Below, one piece after another: positions 11,770-23,999 of a DNA stretch of 64,000 bases. The translations under genes and the position numbers were made by a program. Numbering within the stretch: the stretch's first letter is position 1; every line of letters starts with the position of its first letter. Below the pieces are notes generated by a model. That model was not told where the DNA came from. It did no database searches and worked only from the letters and a program-made list of their open reading frames with translations. Source of the DNA: Rana temporaria (lineage: Eukaryota; Chordata; Amphibia; Anura; Ranidae); NCBI RefSeq assembly GCF_905171775.1, contig NC_053491.1, positions 400,482,838 through 400,546,837 of the forward strand. Reading direction: 5' to 3'.

Positions 11770-13160
11770 CGATGGCTGGAACCATCTCAGCGCATCAGTT
11801 CGCGCATGCGCTGGAACTTCCATGATACCTGGAACCAGCACGGCAGATCACCGGTCCATCGTGTCGACTGGGTATCGGTACAGTCCGCACCCGACTCGGG
11901 CGCCCTTGCACCCTGTCACAGCTGGGCTCTCCCTGCGCTATCTGCCAGTCATATCGCCGCTGCGCTACCAAACTTGGCCGCCCCACTGTCATTTTTTTTA
12001 TACAGGGGAGGACGGGGGTGCCGCCTAACACCCCCCCTCCCAATGAGTGTCACCTGGGGCGGACCGCCCCCCAGTTAGTATGTCACTGTATTTACCTTTC
12101 CTTCGTTGGCACCAACATCCCTCGTTGGCACCAGCATCTTCTATTCACCTTTTTCCGGGTGTTGGGCTGTGGCCATTTTCATTGGTCTGTGCAGAATGAT
12201 ATCACATGAGTTCAGTTATCCTGGTACACAGTCTGGGTTGAAATGTCAATGCTTGCGCCGCTCTGTGTACATTCTAAAGGAGACTGCGAGCAGGTAGGTA
12301 AGTGTATTTTATTGCTGAAGAGAAATTTCACTCTTCTGTAATAAATATCCTGCCGGCTCGCAGTATTTGAAATTAAGATTTTAGTTCCACTTTAAGTAGT
12401 CTGCTACTTTTGCTGGACAGAATGGTCTGTTAAAGGAAGATGAAAAATAGTACATATACATTACTATTTGAAAAGCTAAAAAAAAAAAAAAGAAAAGTAA
12501 TGCAGCTATCTCATCTAAGAATTGCCAATCTGCAATATGATATATTTTTGGTTTTGGGTTTAATACTGCTCTAAACAGATATCATTGAACGTTGAATAAT
12601 GTTATCTAATACTGTATCTGGTTGCATAGCACACTCTAGTGGTTAATTCTTATATACAAATAATAAAGCGAGTAGAAGGAAACAAGAAAGCTGGTATTGC
12701 CGACTTCGTTCTGAAGTGGATTACAAACAAGTAGGTAAGTGTACTTTTTTGCACAACAGACATGCATGTATCCTCAGCATCATAAACCCTGCTTGTTCGC
12801 AGTTTTTTATTTTTTAACTTTAGTTTCACTTTAAAATTAAGAAACATTGAGACTACCATTGATGACTTTCAATTTTGTAGATGCTAGTTTCCTGGCTGCT
12901 GGGTTGGTCCTTTATCTTCAAAACTTTGAGGGCCAGTTCACACCATAGAAATGCAGTCTGGATGCATTCCAGATGCTTTTCTATATGCGGTCCAGTGCAC
13001 CCCCCTTTTTTTCTTAACCTTATATAAGGATGTGTGTACCAGTGACGTTTTTATGCGTTTTACAGTGTTCCAGTACAGTCCAGTGCAGAAAAAATGCAGC
13101 ATGTTCTACGTTTTTTCTGCAACTGGAACTACAAGCACTGGTGTGAACTATGCCATTGAA
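11770..13160. other. No gene seen; T2-like fragments
   Basis: The segment around 12290-12395 ends ttccactttaa. 12720-12835 (aggtaagtgtac ... ttcactttaa) repeats the same layout. Both look like right ends of T2/Kolobok-like MITEs. Nothing else is recognised in 11770-12280 or 12840-13160. Confidence 0.35.
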
Positions 13161-13287
13161 AACCATATACCGTATTTTTCGCTCCAAAAGACACACCTGA
13201 CCATAAGATGCACATGGGTTTTAGAGGAGGAAAACAAGAAAAAAAATATCCTGAACCAAATGGTCTAAATGTAGATATAGGAAAAAA

Positions 13288-13821
13288 GGCCCAGATTCTC
13301 AAAGGGCTTACGACGGCGCAACGCCATTTGCGCCGTCGTAAGTCCTAATCTGGGCCGTCGTATCTATGCGACTGATTCTTAGAATCAGTTACGCATAGAT
13401 ATCCATTAGATCTGACAGGCGTAAGGCTCTTACGCTGTCAGATCTTGAATGCAATTTTTTTTCCAGCCGCTAGGTGTCGCCTCGTCATTTTTCCCGTCGT
13501 CTATGCAAATTAGCTATTTACGCGAGATTCCCGAACGTACGCGCGGTCGACGCAGTGAATTTACGACGTTTCCGTAAGCGTAAACTTACCCCTGCTATAT
13601 GAGGGGTAAGTTTACGAAGGTCCGTCGTATGCCATTTTAAGTATAGCCTCGGAACAGCGTCGTCTTTTTACTAAGTCGTTCGCGAATACGACTTTACGTC
13701 AATGACGCTCACGTTGGCGTCATTGACGTTTTCCGTCGTGAGCTGGAGCATGCGCACTGGGCTATTTTTCCGTGTAAATGGCTTACACTATGCCGCCGCC
13801 GATTCTATGAGAATCTGGCCC
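13288..13821. mobile_element. CpG-rich palindromic MITE (GGCCCAGATTCTC ends)
   Basis: The termini ggcccagattctca and gagaatctggccc are inverted repeats. The interior carries the family motifs cgacggcgca, gtcgtatctatgcg and gcatgcgcactggg. About 534 bp, non-coding. Confidence 0.75.
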
Positions 13822-14008
13822 AAAATGACAGTCTTGCAGATTGTGTAATGGTTAACAGCCTCTAAAAGTTCCATGTAAAAAAGGTAGTTTATTAAATAAT
13901 TAATGTGGTGAACTTACATAGGATCTGCCAACCCAGTGAAAAAAACAGCGTTCATCCAGCATTTTTTCAATAAACCAGAAAATTCCTAGTAAAAAGTAAC
14001 AAGCTTCA

Positions 14009-14408
14009 GGCCGGGTTCACACCTATGCAAATTGGTTGCGGCTTAAACCGCATCCAATTCGCATAACATTATAAAATACATTGATTTTAATGAGGCTGGT
14101 TTACAAATGTGCGATGCATTCGCACTGCGCATTGCCCAAAAAACGTATGCATTTTCTAGGCATTGCGGTGCAGCTTAGGTGCAAATTCAGGCCCATTATC
14201 TTCTATGAGCACGCATCTGATTCGCAGATGTATTCATTTCTCATCAGGATTTCTCTCATTCTCCTCAATACACTTCCCCCCCTCCCCCTTCCCTCTCCCA
14301 GGTCTCTGAATTCGCAGCTAAAACAGAGATGATCTGCTGAACAGCTCTGTTATCTCTTTGCAGAGAAAACAGAGCTGGAATTCGCACCGCACTAGTGTGA
14401 ATCCAGCC
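14009..14408. mobile_element. MITE with GGCCGGGTTCACACC ends
   Basis: Starts ggccgggttcacacctatgc and ends agtgtgaatccagcc, followed by TTA. The layout is the same as 43858-43991 and 48108-48361 (ggctggwttcacac). Non-coding and probably Harbinger-type. Confidence 0.6.
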
Positions 14409-14925
14409 TTAATGACAAATGTATCCTTTCCTAAACATTATGCAGATGATCAAATGGAGAGAAGCCTGGAAATCCCAGGAACTCACGACTAGCATATCAG
14501 CCTCTGCAGTCCCGGGGGGATGGATGGCTGGCTGTCACCGACCCTGATTCTGTGTAGACAGTGAGATATTCACGGAGGGTATGGAGGAGGTTCCCACTCT
14601 CAAACTGTCAGATGTCAAATAAGCGGGGAGGGGGGGGGGGGGGTTTGGAGGATCCAGATACAGACAGGGGGCTGATGTCCGGGTCTATACAAGCATAGTT
14701 GCCAACATTTGAAAAAAAATTCCAGGGACACTTTGCAGCACAGCTATGAACATGCCGCTGCGCTTGCGACCAATGGCTCCACATCTTAAAGGGGACATAC
14801 CTGGACGCCGATGTGCGCAGCCGTGCCATTCTGTCGCCATACATCGTCGTGCCGTGCGACGGTTGGCAAGCGGTTAATCCTTATCAACTGTCATTGCATG
14901 CATGCATTTTGTAAACTAAAAAAAA

Positions 14926-16237
14926 CTGACTACACTGACCTGACCTGATTACACTGACCTGACTACACTGACCTGATTACACTGACCTGACCTACATACA
15001 CTGACTACACTGACCTGACCACACTGACCTGACCTGATTACACTGACCTGACCTACATACACTGACCTGACCACACTGACCTGACCTGATTACACTGACC
15101 TGATTACACTGACCTGACCTACATACACTGACTACACTGACCTGACCACACTGACCTGACCTGATTACACTGACCTGACTACACTGACCTGATTACACTG
15201 ACCTGACCTACATACACTGACTACACTGACCTGACCACACTGACCTGACCTGATTACACTGACCTGACTACACTGACCTGATTACACTGACCTGACCTAC
15301 ATACACTGACTACACTGACCTGACCACACTGACCTGACCTGATTACACTGACCTGACTACACTGACCTGATTACACTGACCTGACCTACATACACTGACT
15401 ACACTGACCTGACCACACTGACCTGACCTGATTACACTGACCTGACCTACATACACTGACCTGACTACACTGACCTGACCACACTGACCTGACCACACTG
15501 ACCTGACCTACATACACTGACTACACTGACCTGACCACACTGACCTGACCCGATTACACTGACCTGACCTACATACACTGACTACACTGACCTGACCACA
15601 CTGACCTGACCTGATTACACTGACCTGACCTACATACACTGACTACACTGACCTGACTACACTGACCTGACCACACTGACCTGACCTGATTACACTGACC
15701 TGACTACACTGACCTGACCTGACTACACTGACCTGACCTACATACACTGACCTGACTACACTGACCTGACCTAACTACACTGACCTGATTACACTGACCT
15801 GACTACACTGACCTGACCACACTGACCTGACCTGACTACACTGACCTGACCTGATTACACTGACCTGACCTGATTACACTGACCTGACCTGACTACACTG
15901 ACCTGACCTACATACACTGACCTGATCACACTGACCTGACCACACTGACCTGACCTGATTACACTGACCTGATTACACTGACCTGACCTGACTACACTGA
16001 CCTGACCTGACTACACTGACCTGACTACACTGACCTGACCTGATTACACTGACCTGACCACACTGACCTGACCTGATTATACTGACCTGACCCGACTACA
16101 CTGACCTGACCTACATACACTGACCTGACTACACTGACCTGACCACACTACACTGACCTACATACACTGACTACACTGACCTGACTACACTGACCTGCAT
16201 ACACTGACCTGACCTGTATACACTGACCTACCTACAC
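14926..16237. repeat. Minisatellite array of (TACACTGACCTGACC) type
   Basis: About 1.3 kb of near-perfect units such as tacactgacctgacctgat and ccacactgacctgac. A longer composite unit containing ctacatacactgactacac recurs every 60-110 bp in the left half. Every unit contains TGACCT. Stop codons prevent any long reading frame. Confidence 0.95.
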
Positions 16238-16647
16238 TGAGTTAGGGCTGTATATTGTACTATAGGGGCAGGTTAGGGCTGTATAATGTACCATAGGGGC
16301 AGGTTAAGGCTTGGCTGTATAAAGTGAGTGACAATGTGCTCACTTACTGTGTAGCTGCAGATACAGACATTCGTGGCTCCTGTGTACTCTCCTCCTTCTC
16401 CTCCAGGATCAGCCAACGAACAAGCCTTTGGGTGGAGTAGAGGAGGCAGCCACACCCCCATCTCTGCCCACCAACTCCAGCTTAATCGGGAGGCATTGAA
16501 GATCGTGGAGGGACAGCCCTGCCTGATTGGATGACTGGGGAGACAGGCAGCCCCCCTCCCCTGCACCGCTGGGCCCCCTGCCGACACACCCTGGACTGCC
16601 ACCCTCTTATGTGCGGCACCCAGGGTGGCCCAGGAATGGACTGTATA

Positions 16648-16948
16648 CATAGGTGTGCGCAGCCTTTGGCATTAGGGTGTGCACCCCAAAGCTCAAACAC
16701 ACTCTGCCGATCACTCATGATGTTCATTCAGAAAGGGAAGGGGTCGATAAATGGCATATTTACTGGCCCCTTCTCCTACTCATCCTAAAACATTAACAGC
16801 AACAACCGGTGGGAGAGGAGGGAAGCCGGTAGTGCTGTGGGGGGGGGGGGGGAGTAAGGGCAGCCAGGTCATTAGGGGGAATCTGTTCTGCACAGGGTGA
16901 TTAGGGTGTGCCTGGGCACACCTGGCACACCCTGTGCGCACGCCTATG
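16648..16948. mobile_element. hAT MITE (CATAGGTGTGCGCA ends)
   Basis: The ends cataggtgtgcgcag and ctgtgcgcacgcctatg are inverted repeats. A perfect 8-bp target duplication ACTGTATA lies at 16640-16647 and 16949-16956. 301 bp, non-coding. A sister copy is at 35087-35392. Confidence 0.9.
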
Positions 16949-17282
16949 ACTGTATATATGGGGTAACCCGCACTTAGGATGAAGATGTTAAAATATAATA
17001 AATATAAGACTGCAGCCCCCCCCTATTATGTATTCCCCAGAGGAGATACAGAAAATGTAGAAAATGGGGTGTGGGGGTGGCGGTGCTGTCTCTACAATCC
17101 CTATATGTATAAGGAAGGGTGGGGGATGAGAATATAGATCAGACCAAGGGTGTAATTGTATAATAAACCCTAGGTAAAATCCTAGAAGGAAATTGCTAAT
17201 ATCTTTAAAGGAGAAATGAGACAAATAAATAAGTTTAGAAAAACTGGTGAGCAGCATATAACTTATTGGTTCACATATACAT

Positions 17283-17593
17283 ATGACACTAATGTGAAAT
17301 CTGTACTACTCATATCAGTACAATTACTAAATAAATGTGAACACGCACACATATATATGAAATAAGGGGTTCAGATTAAACCACCAAAAAGAAAAAGTGA
17401 AATAAATAATGAAACAATAAATAAATAAATAATGAAATAAAAAAAACATTCATTTTTTTTATTTCATTATTTATTTCACTTTTTCTTTTTGGTGGTTTAA
17501 TCTGAACCCCTTATTTCATATATATGTGTGCATGTTCACATTTATTTAGTAATTGTACTGATATGAGTAGCACAGATTTCACATTAGTGTCAT
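17283..17593. repeat. Near-perfect 132-bp-arm hairpin
   Basis: The arms 17283-17414 and 17462-17593 pair without gaps. I see only about two mismatches, at the g/t in acacgcacac versus gtgtgcatg and at ctgtac versus ctgtgc. The 47-nt loop is A-rich (aataaataaataaat). There are no recognised TIRs outside it. Confidence 0.9.
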
Positions 17594-18169
17594 AACTTAG
17601 TCCATGGCCAGTCCATCCATCCATGTCCATGTCCCCGTCGCACTCCCCTACCTTAGTGTCACACAAGTCAAGGCAGCCGGGAAGCAGCATGGCACATCTT
17701 CTCCATCCAGTGTGCTGCCCAGAACCCAGAGCACAGCGTGACATGGCTCCCTGCCTCAGCGCGCTGACTACAGAAGTCAACACGCTGAGGCGGGGAGGCG
17801 TGTCACGCTGTGCTCTGGGCTTTGGCAAGCACACTGGGTGGAGCAAGATGGCCGCCGCTCCAGAGCTAGGCCAAAGCCGGGGACTTTCCTAGGCTCCGGA
17901 GCGCTCCGCGGATCGATCGCGGGGTCCCCTACAACCGGGACAAGTCCCGGCAGGCTAAATTAGCCGGGACTAGGTCCCAAATAACGGGACTGTCCCGTTA
18001 AAAACGGGACAGTTGGCAAGTATGTACAAGCAGCTGTGCAGCGGCAATCACAAGCAGACTTAACACACTCCGTTCCCGGTGGTCAGAGAGGAGAGGAAAG
18101 ACAGAGCCGTGCAGTCACAGACGGAGGCACAGAGCCAGCAAGATAGCTTGTATCTGGGTTGGGTCTGGT

Positions 18170-18258
18170 CAATATTCGCTCCATAAGACGCACAGCATTT
18201 CCCCCCATTTTTTTTGGGGGGGGGGGAAAGTGCGTCTTATGGAGCGATAAATACGGTA
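18170..18258. repeat. Short foldback ending gataaatacggta
   Basis: gctccataagacgcac at 18179 pairs with gtgcgtcttatggagc at 18230-18245, separated by T and G runs. A left-type end (taccgtatttttcgctcc) stands at 13169, so this may be the right end of an older element now split by later insertions. Confidence 0.5.
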
Positions 18259-18790
18259 GCCTACTTTCAAAGCGTTTTTGATGCAAAAAAAAAAATGATG
18301 ATGACATAATGTAACAAACATAGTACGTAGAAAACTGGTAACAACAATAAATGTTACATTGCATAATAAACAATATGACCACTGAATCAAGATAATACAT
18401 TGTAGGGTAGATATATAACAGCCATCCTAGCTGACACGGACCGCCTCAGAAACAGTATAAAGATAAAATCTGTGTATACAGGACTGGTCTAAACCATTCA
18501 ATGCAAATGAGATGTACCCAACGCGTTTTGGGTATTTTTTCCCCTCTTCAGGGGCAAACACATTAAATATACATGAGTTAAATATGAAGTGGTGAGGTTG
18601 CAACAAAAGTGCTGCTCAAGGCATCTGTCACGGGAGCTGAGGTACTGGGACCCAAGGAGTGGAGCAGGAGCATAAAAGGAACCTCCACAGGAAAGAAATA
18701 TCCAGTGGTGATGTGTATAGACTCCAATACTTGTACAAGAATCCATGATACAGATGGGTATGTACAGTGTGCACAGTCTGTGATGCCAGA

Positions 18791-19668
18791 TAGTGTTGCT
18801 CACGAATATTCGCATTGCGAATATTCGTTACGAATATGGCATATTCGAATATTCGCGAATAACTCGAATTTCGCGGCCAATATTCGCTATTCCGAATATT
18901 CGTATTTTTTCAATTTTATTTTTAAAACAGATCACATCCTAGTGATCTCCATCGACGTCTAAAAGCATTGCTGGTATGATTAGAGACCCTGGGCCGAGTA
19001 GCTAAGCTGAGGCGATCCTTTTATGTTGCCAAATATTCGCAATCGTGAATATTCGATTTCCGAATATTCGCGAATACTTTCTCCGCCCTTCTTTTGCATC
19101 AGAGCCAATCAGAGTTCTCCTACCACAGTTGTCATAGGAGAGAGTGGAGTGTTTCTGTGCGTTTTTCCAGTGTATCACATCTTCAAAGAATTTTCCATCT
19201 TTTTGTCCCGTGTCATCATTTGCATTTCACCTCTTTAATGAGAATAATAACTGTTTAACATAAAGACATTTAAGAGATGTCAACGTAAACGGTTTACTTG
19301 TATTTTCCAAATCTATGGTTATTCAATATTTATTAAACTAATCAATATACAAATTGGTCAAAGTAAACCCTCAAATCTATATAATAATGTATTTATTTTA
19401 TTAATACCTTGTTAGTTGCAGGGTCCATTACGTAAAACCACACTTTTTCCAAAGGGCAGGTGAAATTGAATGTTTCAAAATTTCGCAATCAATTTCGCAT
19501 TAGCGAAATTTCGCAATCAGTTTCGCATTTGCATTAGCGAAATTTCGCCCAAATTTTTTTTCGATAAAATATCACGAATATTCGATTTTAGCGAATATTT
19601 CACGAATATTCAGCTATATATTCGTGATATATCGCGAAATCGAATATGGCGTATTCTGCTCAACACTA
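18791..19668. mobile_element. hAT element, non-autonomous (GAATATTCG-rich)
   Basis: The ends tagtgttgctcac and gctcaacacta are inverted repeats. A perfect 8-bp target duplication ATGCCAGA lies at 18783-18790 and 19669-19676. The interior is full of gaatattcg and aatttcgc repeats. 878 bp, no transposase. Confidence 0.9.
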
Positions 19669-19973
19669 ATGCCAGAAGGTCTTCATATTTAATATTTCTT
19701 CATATTTAACTTGTATATATTTAATGCATTTGCCCCTGAAGCGTGGAATAAATCCACAAAACGCGTAGGTCCTATTGGATGCATCTCATCTTCTTTGGAT
19801 GGTTTAGACCGGTTTTATATACACAGATTTTATCTTTATACTGTTTCTGAGGTGGTCCGTGTCAGCTAGGATGGCTGTTAAATATTTACCCTACAATGTA
19901 TTATCTTGATGCAGCTGTCATATGTTTATAATACAATGTATCATTTATTGATGTTTTCAGTTTTCTACATACG

Positions 19974-20470
19974 GGGCCGGATTCAGATACGAGATACGAC
20001 GGCGTATCTCCAGATACGCCGTCGTATCTCTGAGTGCGGGCCGTCGTATCTATGCGCCTGATTCAGAGAATCAGTTACGCATAGATTTCCCTAAGATCCG
20101 ACCGGCGTAAGTGTCTTAAAATTTTACGTCGTTTGCGTAAGTCGTTCGCGAATAGAGCTTTGCATAAGTTACGTTCACGTCGAAACCAATGAGGCTTTGC
20201 AGCGTAATTTCGAGCATGCGCACTGGGATTTTTTCACGTTCACAAAAAACGTAAAATACGCGGGGTCATGTGAAATTTACATAAAACACGCTCACAACAT
20301 CCCCATTTGAATTAGGCGGGCTTACGCCGCCACACATACGTTACGCCGCCGTAACTAAGGGCGCAAGTTCTTTCTGCATATGGAACTTGTGCCCAAATTT
20401 CTGGCGGCGTAACGTATCTGAGATACGTTACGCCCGCAGAAAGATGCGCTCATCTTTCTGAACCTGGGCC
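19974..20470. mobile_element. CpG-rich palindromic MITE inserted in the foldback
   Basis: Begins gggccggattcagatacg and ends tctgaacctgggcc. Removing it restores the foldback arm (ttttctacata then ctatgttt). The interior has cggcgtatct, gcatgcgcactggg and ttacgccgcc motifs, as in the other copies. Confidence 0.8.
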
Positions 20471-20639
20471 ACTATGTTTATTACATGTTGTCATTATGAA
20501 CACAAACCTATGAATGAATCATGTTATGCAATTATTATTTAGCAATAACCACTGTGTTTTATATTGACTGCATTTCTGTTGCCGCACATACCTCATAACA
20601 AGTGCCATCTTAGTTCTCTTTTGTTTCTACTTCCATTTG

Positions 20640-21360
20640 AGGATGCCTCACAGATGCTCAATGGGGTTTAGGTCTGGAGACATGCTTGGTCAGTCTATCA
20701 CCTTTACCCACAGCTTTTTTAGCAAGAGAGGGGATCATGCTCTGCTTCAGTATGTCACAGTACATGTTGCTATTCATGGTTTCCTCAATGAACTGTAGCT
20801 CCCCAGTGCCGGCAGCACTCATGCAGCCCCAGACCATCCCACCCCCCCACCACCATGCTTGACTGTAGGCAAGCCTCACTTGTCTTCACCTGGTTGCCGC
20901 GACACACGCTTGACACCATCTGAACCAAATATGTTTATATTCGTCTCATCAGACCACAGGACATGGTTCCAGTAATCCAAGGGTTCCTTCTGTGACAACA
21001 GCCATGCAGACCAATTTGATGCAGCATGCGGTGTATGGTCTGAGCACTGACAGGCTGACCCCCCTACCCCTTCAACCTCTGCAGCAATGCTGGCAGCACT
21101 CATACATCTATTTCACAAAGACAACCTCTGTATATGATGCTAAGCACGTGCACTCAACTTCTTTGGTCGACCATGAAAAGGCCTGTTCTAAGTGGAACCT
21201 GTCCTGTTAAACCGCTGTTTGGTCTTGACCGCTGTGCTGCAGCTCAGTTTCAGGGTCTTAGTAATCTTCTTATAGCCTAGGCCATCTTTATGTATCTTTA
21301 TGTAGAGCAACAATTCTTTTTTTTCAGATCCTCAGAGAGTTCTTTGCCATGAGGTGCCAT
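20640..21360 (-). pseudogene. Tc1-like transposase, degenerate
   Basis: The start codon at 21360 opens MAPHGKELSEDLKK, the paired-like DNA-binding N-terminus of vertebrate Tc1 transposases. Further on are MSAASIAAEVEG (about 21100), HVLWSDETNINIFGSDG (around the second catalytic Asp of the DDE triad) and WGCMSAAGTGELQFIEETMN (about 20830). Frames change several times, and a duplicated gatctttatgt stretch near 21290 adds a disruption. The C-terminal part with the last catalytic residue is not recognisable. Inactive. Confidence 0.85.
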
Positions 21361-21458
21361 GTTGAACTTCCAGTGACCTGTATGAGAGAGTGAGCGATAA
21401 CACCAAATTTAACACACCTGCTTCCCTTTTACACCTGAGACTTCATAACACTAACAAA

Positions 21459-22227
21459 CAGGGGTGGGCTGGGCCAGGAGGCAGGGTGGAAATTTCCCCC
21501 CAGGCGCCTACCTAAAACAACTAGAAGTTGGCCGTGGTGGCCGCGAACTGACTGGCTGCAAACTACAACTCCCACCTCTCTGGAGTCTCAGAGGCAGGGC
21601 CTTATGGCACTCTAGGGGTGGGGATGTGACTTGCTCAGGTTGTGGGCTGGGGGCGGCCGCTACCTTGAGGAGTGGCTCCAGATAGAAGAGAAGACATGAA
21701 TTTGATTCATCATCCCCCGAAGAGGCCATTCATGGTTACACCCCCAGTTGACCCCCCCACATCCCATGGGCACTGATCAGGCTGCACTGATGGGCAGTGC
21801 ACTGATGACCGTGAGGCTGCATTGAGGGTCACTGATCAGGCTGCATGGTTGGGCACTGATCAGGCTGCACTGATGGGCACTGTCTGCACTGGTGAGGCTG
21901 TACTGATGGGCACTGCATTGATGGACACTGGTGAGGCTGCATTGATGGGCACTGATCAGGCTGCATTGATGGGCACTAATCAGGCTGCATTGATGGGCAA
22001 TGGTGTGACGACATTGATGTACACTAGTGAGGCTGCATTATTTTCATTAAACCTCCTTTGTTGCTAGTAACATTAAACTTTGTTACCACATATCATATTT
22101 GTCTTGCTTCATAACATCAATATCTGTTATAAAACTAGGTGGGCATGAATGGTGAGCTGATTCTGTGGTTCAATGGGCCACTTGACTGGACTTGCCCCCC
22201 AGGCTTAAGGCTGCCAGCCCTTCCCTG
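21459..22227. mobile_element. hAT element inserted in Tc1 relic
   Basis: The ends caggggtgggctgg and ccagcccttccctg are inverted repeats. The flanking octamers are ctaacaaa (21451-21458) and ctaaagag (22228-22235). The interrupted Tc1 consensus there would read ctaacgag, so both octamers are mutated copies of one target site. 769 bp, with an internal minisatellite. Confidence 0.75.
21766..22040. repeat. Minisatellite (gatgggcactgatcaggctgca)
   Basis: About a dozen 20-24-bp units of the type cactgatcaggctgcattg and atgggcactggtgaggctg inside the hAT. It is related to the cacagtgaggctgcaatggg minisatellites elsewhere in the window. Confidence 0.8.
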
Positions 22228-22822
22228 CTAAAGAGTCATATGACACTGGGGAGGGAAATGACTAATTGGACCCAATTTGCATATTTTCACTTAGGGGTGT
22301 ACTCACTTTTGTTGCCAGTGGCTTAGACATTAATGGCTGTGTGTTATTTTCAGGGCACAGCAAATTTACACGGTTATACAAGCTGTACACTCACTACTTT
22401 ACATTTTAGCAAAGTGTCATTTCTTCAGTGTTGTCACATGCAAAGGTATAATAAAATATTTACAAAAATGTGAGGGAAAAAAAATATATTTAAACAAATT
22501 AATATAATATGCAAAAAAAATTTTGTCAATGTGTCTCTTTGAACTTACAGGACACTTAGCTACAGGGGTCTTGGATATGTTTTTTTCTGTATTATGGAGT
22601 TTCATCATGTTTTAAGGTAATTATTTTTTAGTAGCAAACACCTGTCAACAGTAAAGTATCATCAAAGTGTATATTTGCATTGTTCACATAAAGATAATAG
22701 TATAGAGTCTCTTTATAGTTTTATTTTTTTATTTTATGTTCCTAAAACTTTTTATTTGGATGGCACTATGGTTTAATGTTTTTGACTTTTTTTCTGAGCA
22801 CTTCTAAAGGACCACCTGGGAG

Positions 22823-23991
22823 CAGTGGCGGTTCGTCCATAGAGGGCGCTGGAGCGCTGCCCCCTCTGGCTCTCACCGCCACTGAGTCTAATAACAGATT
22901 CATGCATTGCACAAATCTATGTTATTGTCGCCGCTGCGCTGTTCTATTCAGATGGCCGAACATGAGGCGCCGACCATCTGAATAGCGGCAGCTGGTTGGC
23001 TGTACGGAAGTGCCGCTGGCTCTGATAGGCTGGCTCTGATAGGCGTTCCGAGTACAGCACTCGGGTCCCCGGAAGCTTATCCTCGGAAAGCACAGGGGGT
23101 GCGTTCCTTGGATAAGACTGACAGGCGTCTCAGCCAATCAGGTTGGTCGGTTCTGGCTATCGGTAACCTGATTGGCTGAAGCATCATCGAGGGCGGGAGA
23201 AGACGTGGTTGGCTGACTCCAGTAAAGGTAAGTTCCGGGCGGGGGGAGGGGGAAAGGGGCACAGCGGTGACGAAGGGCACAGTGACATCAATGGGCACAG
23301 TGGCGACAATAGGCACAGTGGGGACAATTGGCACAGCGGCATGAATGGGCACAGTGGCGACAATTAAAGGGCACAGTAACATCAATGGGCACAGTGGCGA
23401 CAATAGGCACAGTGGGGACAATGGGCACAGTGGGGACAATTGGCACAGCGCCATGAATGGGCACAGTGGCGACATTTAAAGGGCACAGGGACATCAATGG
23501 GCACAGTGGCGAAAATGGGCACAGTGGCGACAATTAAAGGGCACAGTGGTGACAATTGATGGCACAGTGGCTGTGTTTGATGGCATGGCACAGTGGCTGC
23601 GTTTGATGGCATGGCAGAGTGGTGACAATTGATGGATCAGTGGCTGCGTTTGATGGCATGGCATAGTGACTGCATTTGATGGCATGGAACAGTGGTGCGA
23701 ATTGATGGCACAGTGGCTGCGTTTGATGGCATGGCATAGTGACTGCATTTGATGGCATGGAACAGTGGTGACAATTCATGGCACAGTGGCTGCGTTTGAT
23801 GGCATGGCATAGTGACTGCATTTGATGGCATGGCACAGTGGTGTGGATTGATGGCACAGTGGCTGCGTTTGATGGCATGGAAGAGTGGTGACAATTGATG
23901 GCACAGTGGCTGCATTTGATGGGCACAGTGAGGCTGCAATTTTTTTTTCTGTTTGCGCCCCCCCAAAAATTTTGAGCACCAGCCGCCACTG
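22823..23991. mobile_element. hAT element, non-autonomous (CAGTGGCGG ends)
   Basis: The ends cagtggcggttcg and ccagccgccactg are inverted repeats. A perfect 8-bp duplication CCTGGGAG lies at 22815-22822 and 23992-23999. The right half is a minisatellite. 1169 bp, no transposase. Confidence 0.9.
23265..23935. repeat. Two adjoining minisatellites inside a hAT
   Basis: 23265-23545 has units such as aatgggcacagtggcgacaa. 23560-23935 has units such as tttgatggcatggcacagtg and gtgacaattgatggcacag. Antisense open frames (His/Cys-rich) are repeat artefacts. Confidence 0.9.
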
Positions 23992-23999
23992 CCTGGGAG

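Larger units (their letters stand above)
14694..18024. mobile_element. 3.3-kb TIR element with TACAAG target duplication
   Basis: The left end catagttgccaac and right end gttggcaagtatg are inverted repeats. TACAAG stands immediately outside both (14688-14693 and 18025-18030). Inside lie a long TGACCT-rich array, a hAT MITE (16648-16948) and a long hairpin (17283-17593). Near the right end are gggactgtcccgtt repeats. No coding sequence. A 6-bp duplication does not fit the 8 bp of typical hATs, so the superfamily is open. Confidence 0.6.
18270..20505. mobile_element. Foldback element carrying two later insertions
   Basis: The left arm 18290-18570 (acattgtagggtagatat, gccatcctagctgacacgga, cctcttcaggggcaa) is repeated inverted at 19730-19960 and continues after 20470. 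The right arm is cut at 19974-20470 by a CpG-rich MITE, and the spacer is cut by a hAT (18791-19668). An AACGCGTT-type motif lies in both arms (18519, 19760). Non-coding. Confidence 0.7.
20590..22480 (-). mobile_element. Tc1-like element, split by a hAT insertion
   Basis: Contains the transposase relic on the minus strand and, on the far side, Tc1 5' non-coding sequence (22228-22480, with ttgttgccagtggctt and caaatttacacggtta). The two halves flank the hAT at 21459-22227. The same uninterrupted sequence is seen in the fragment at 44517-44950, which supports the junction. Confidence 0.75.
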
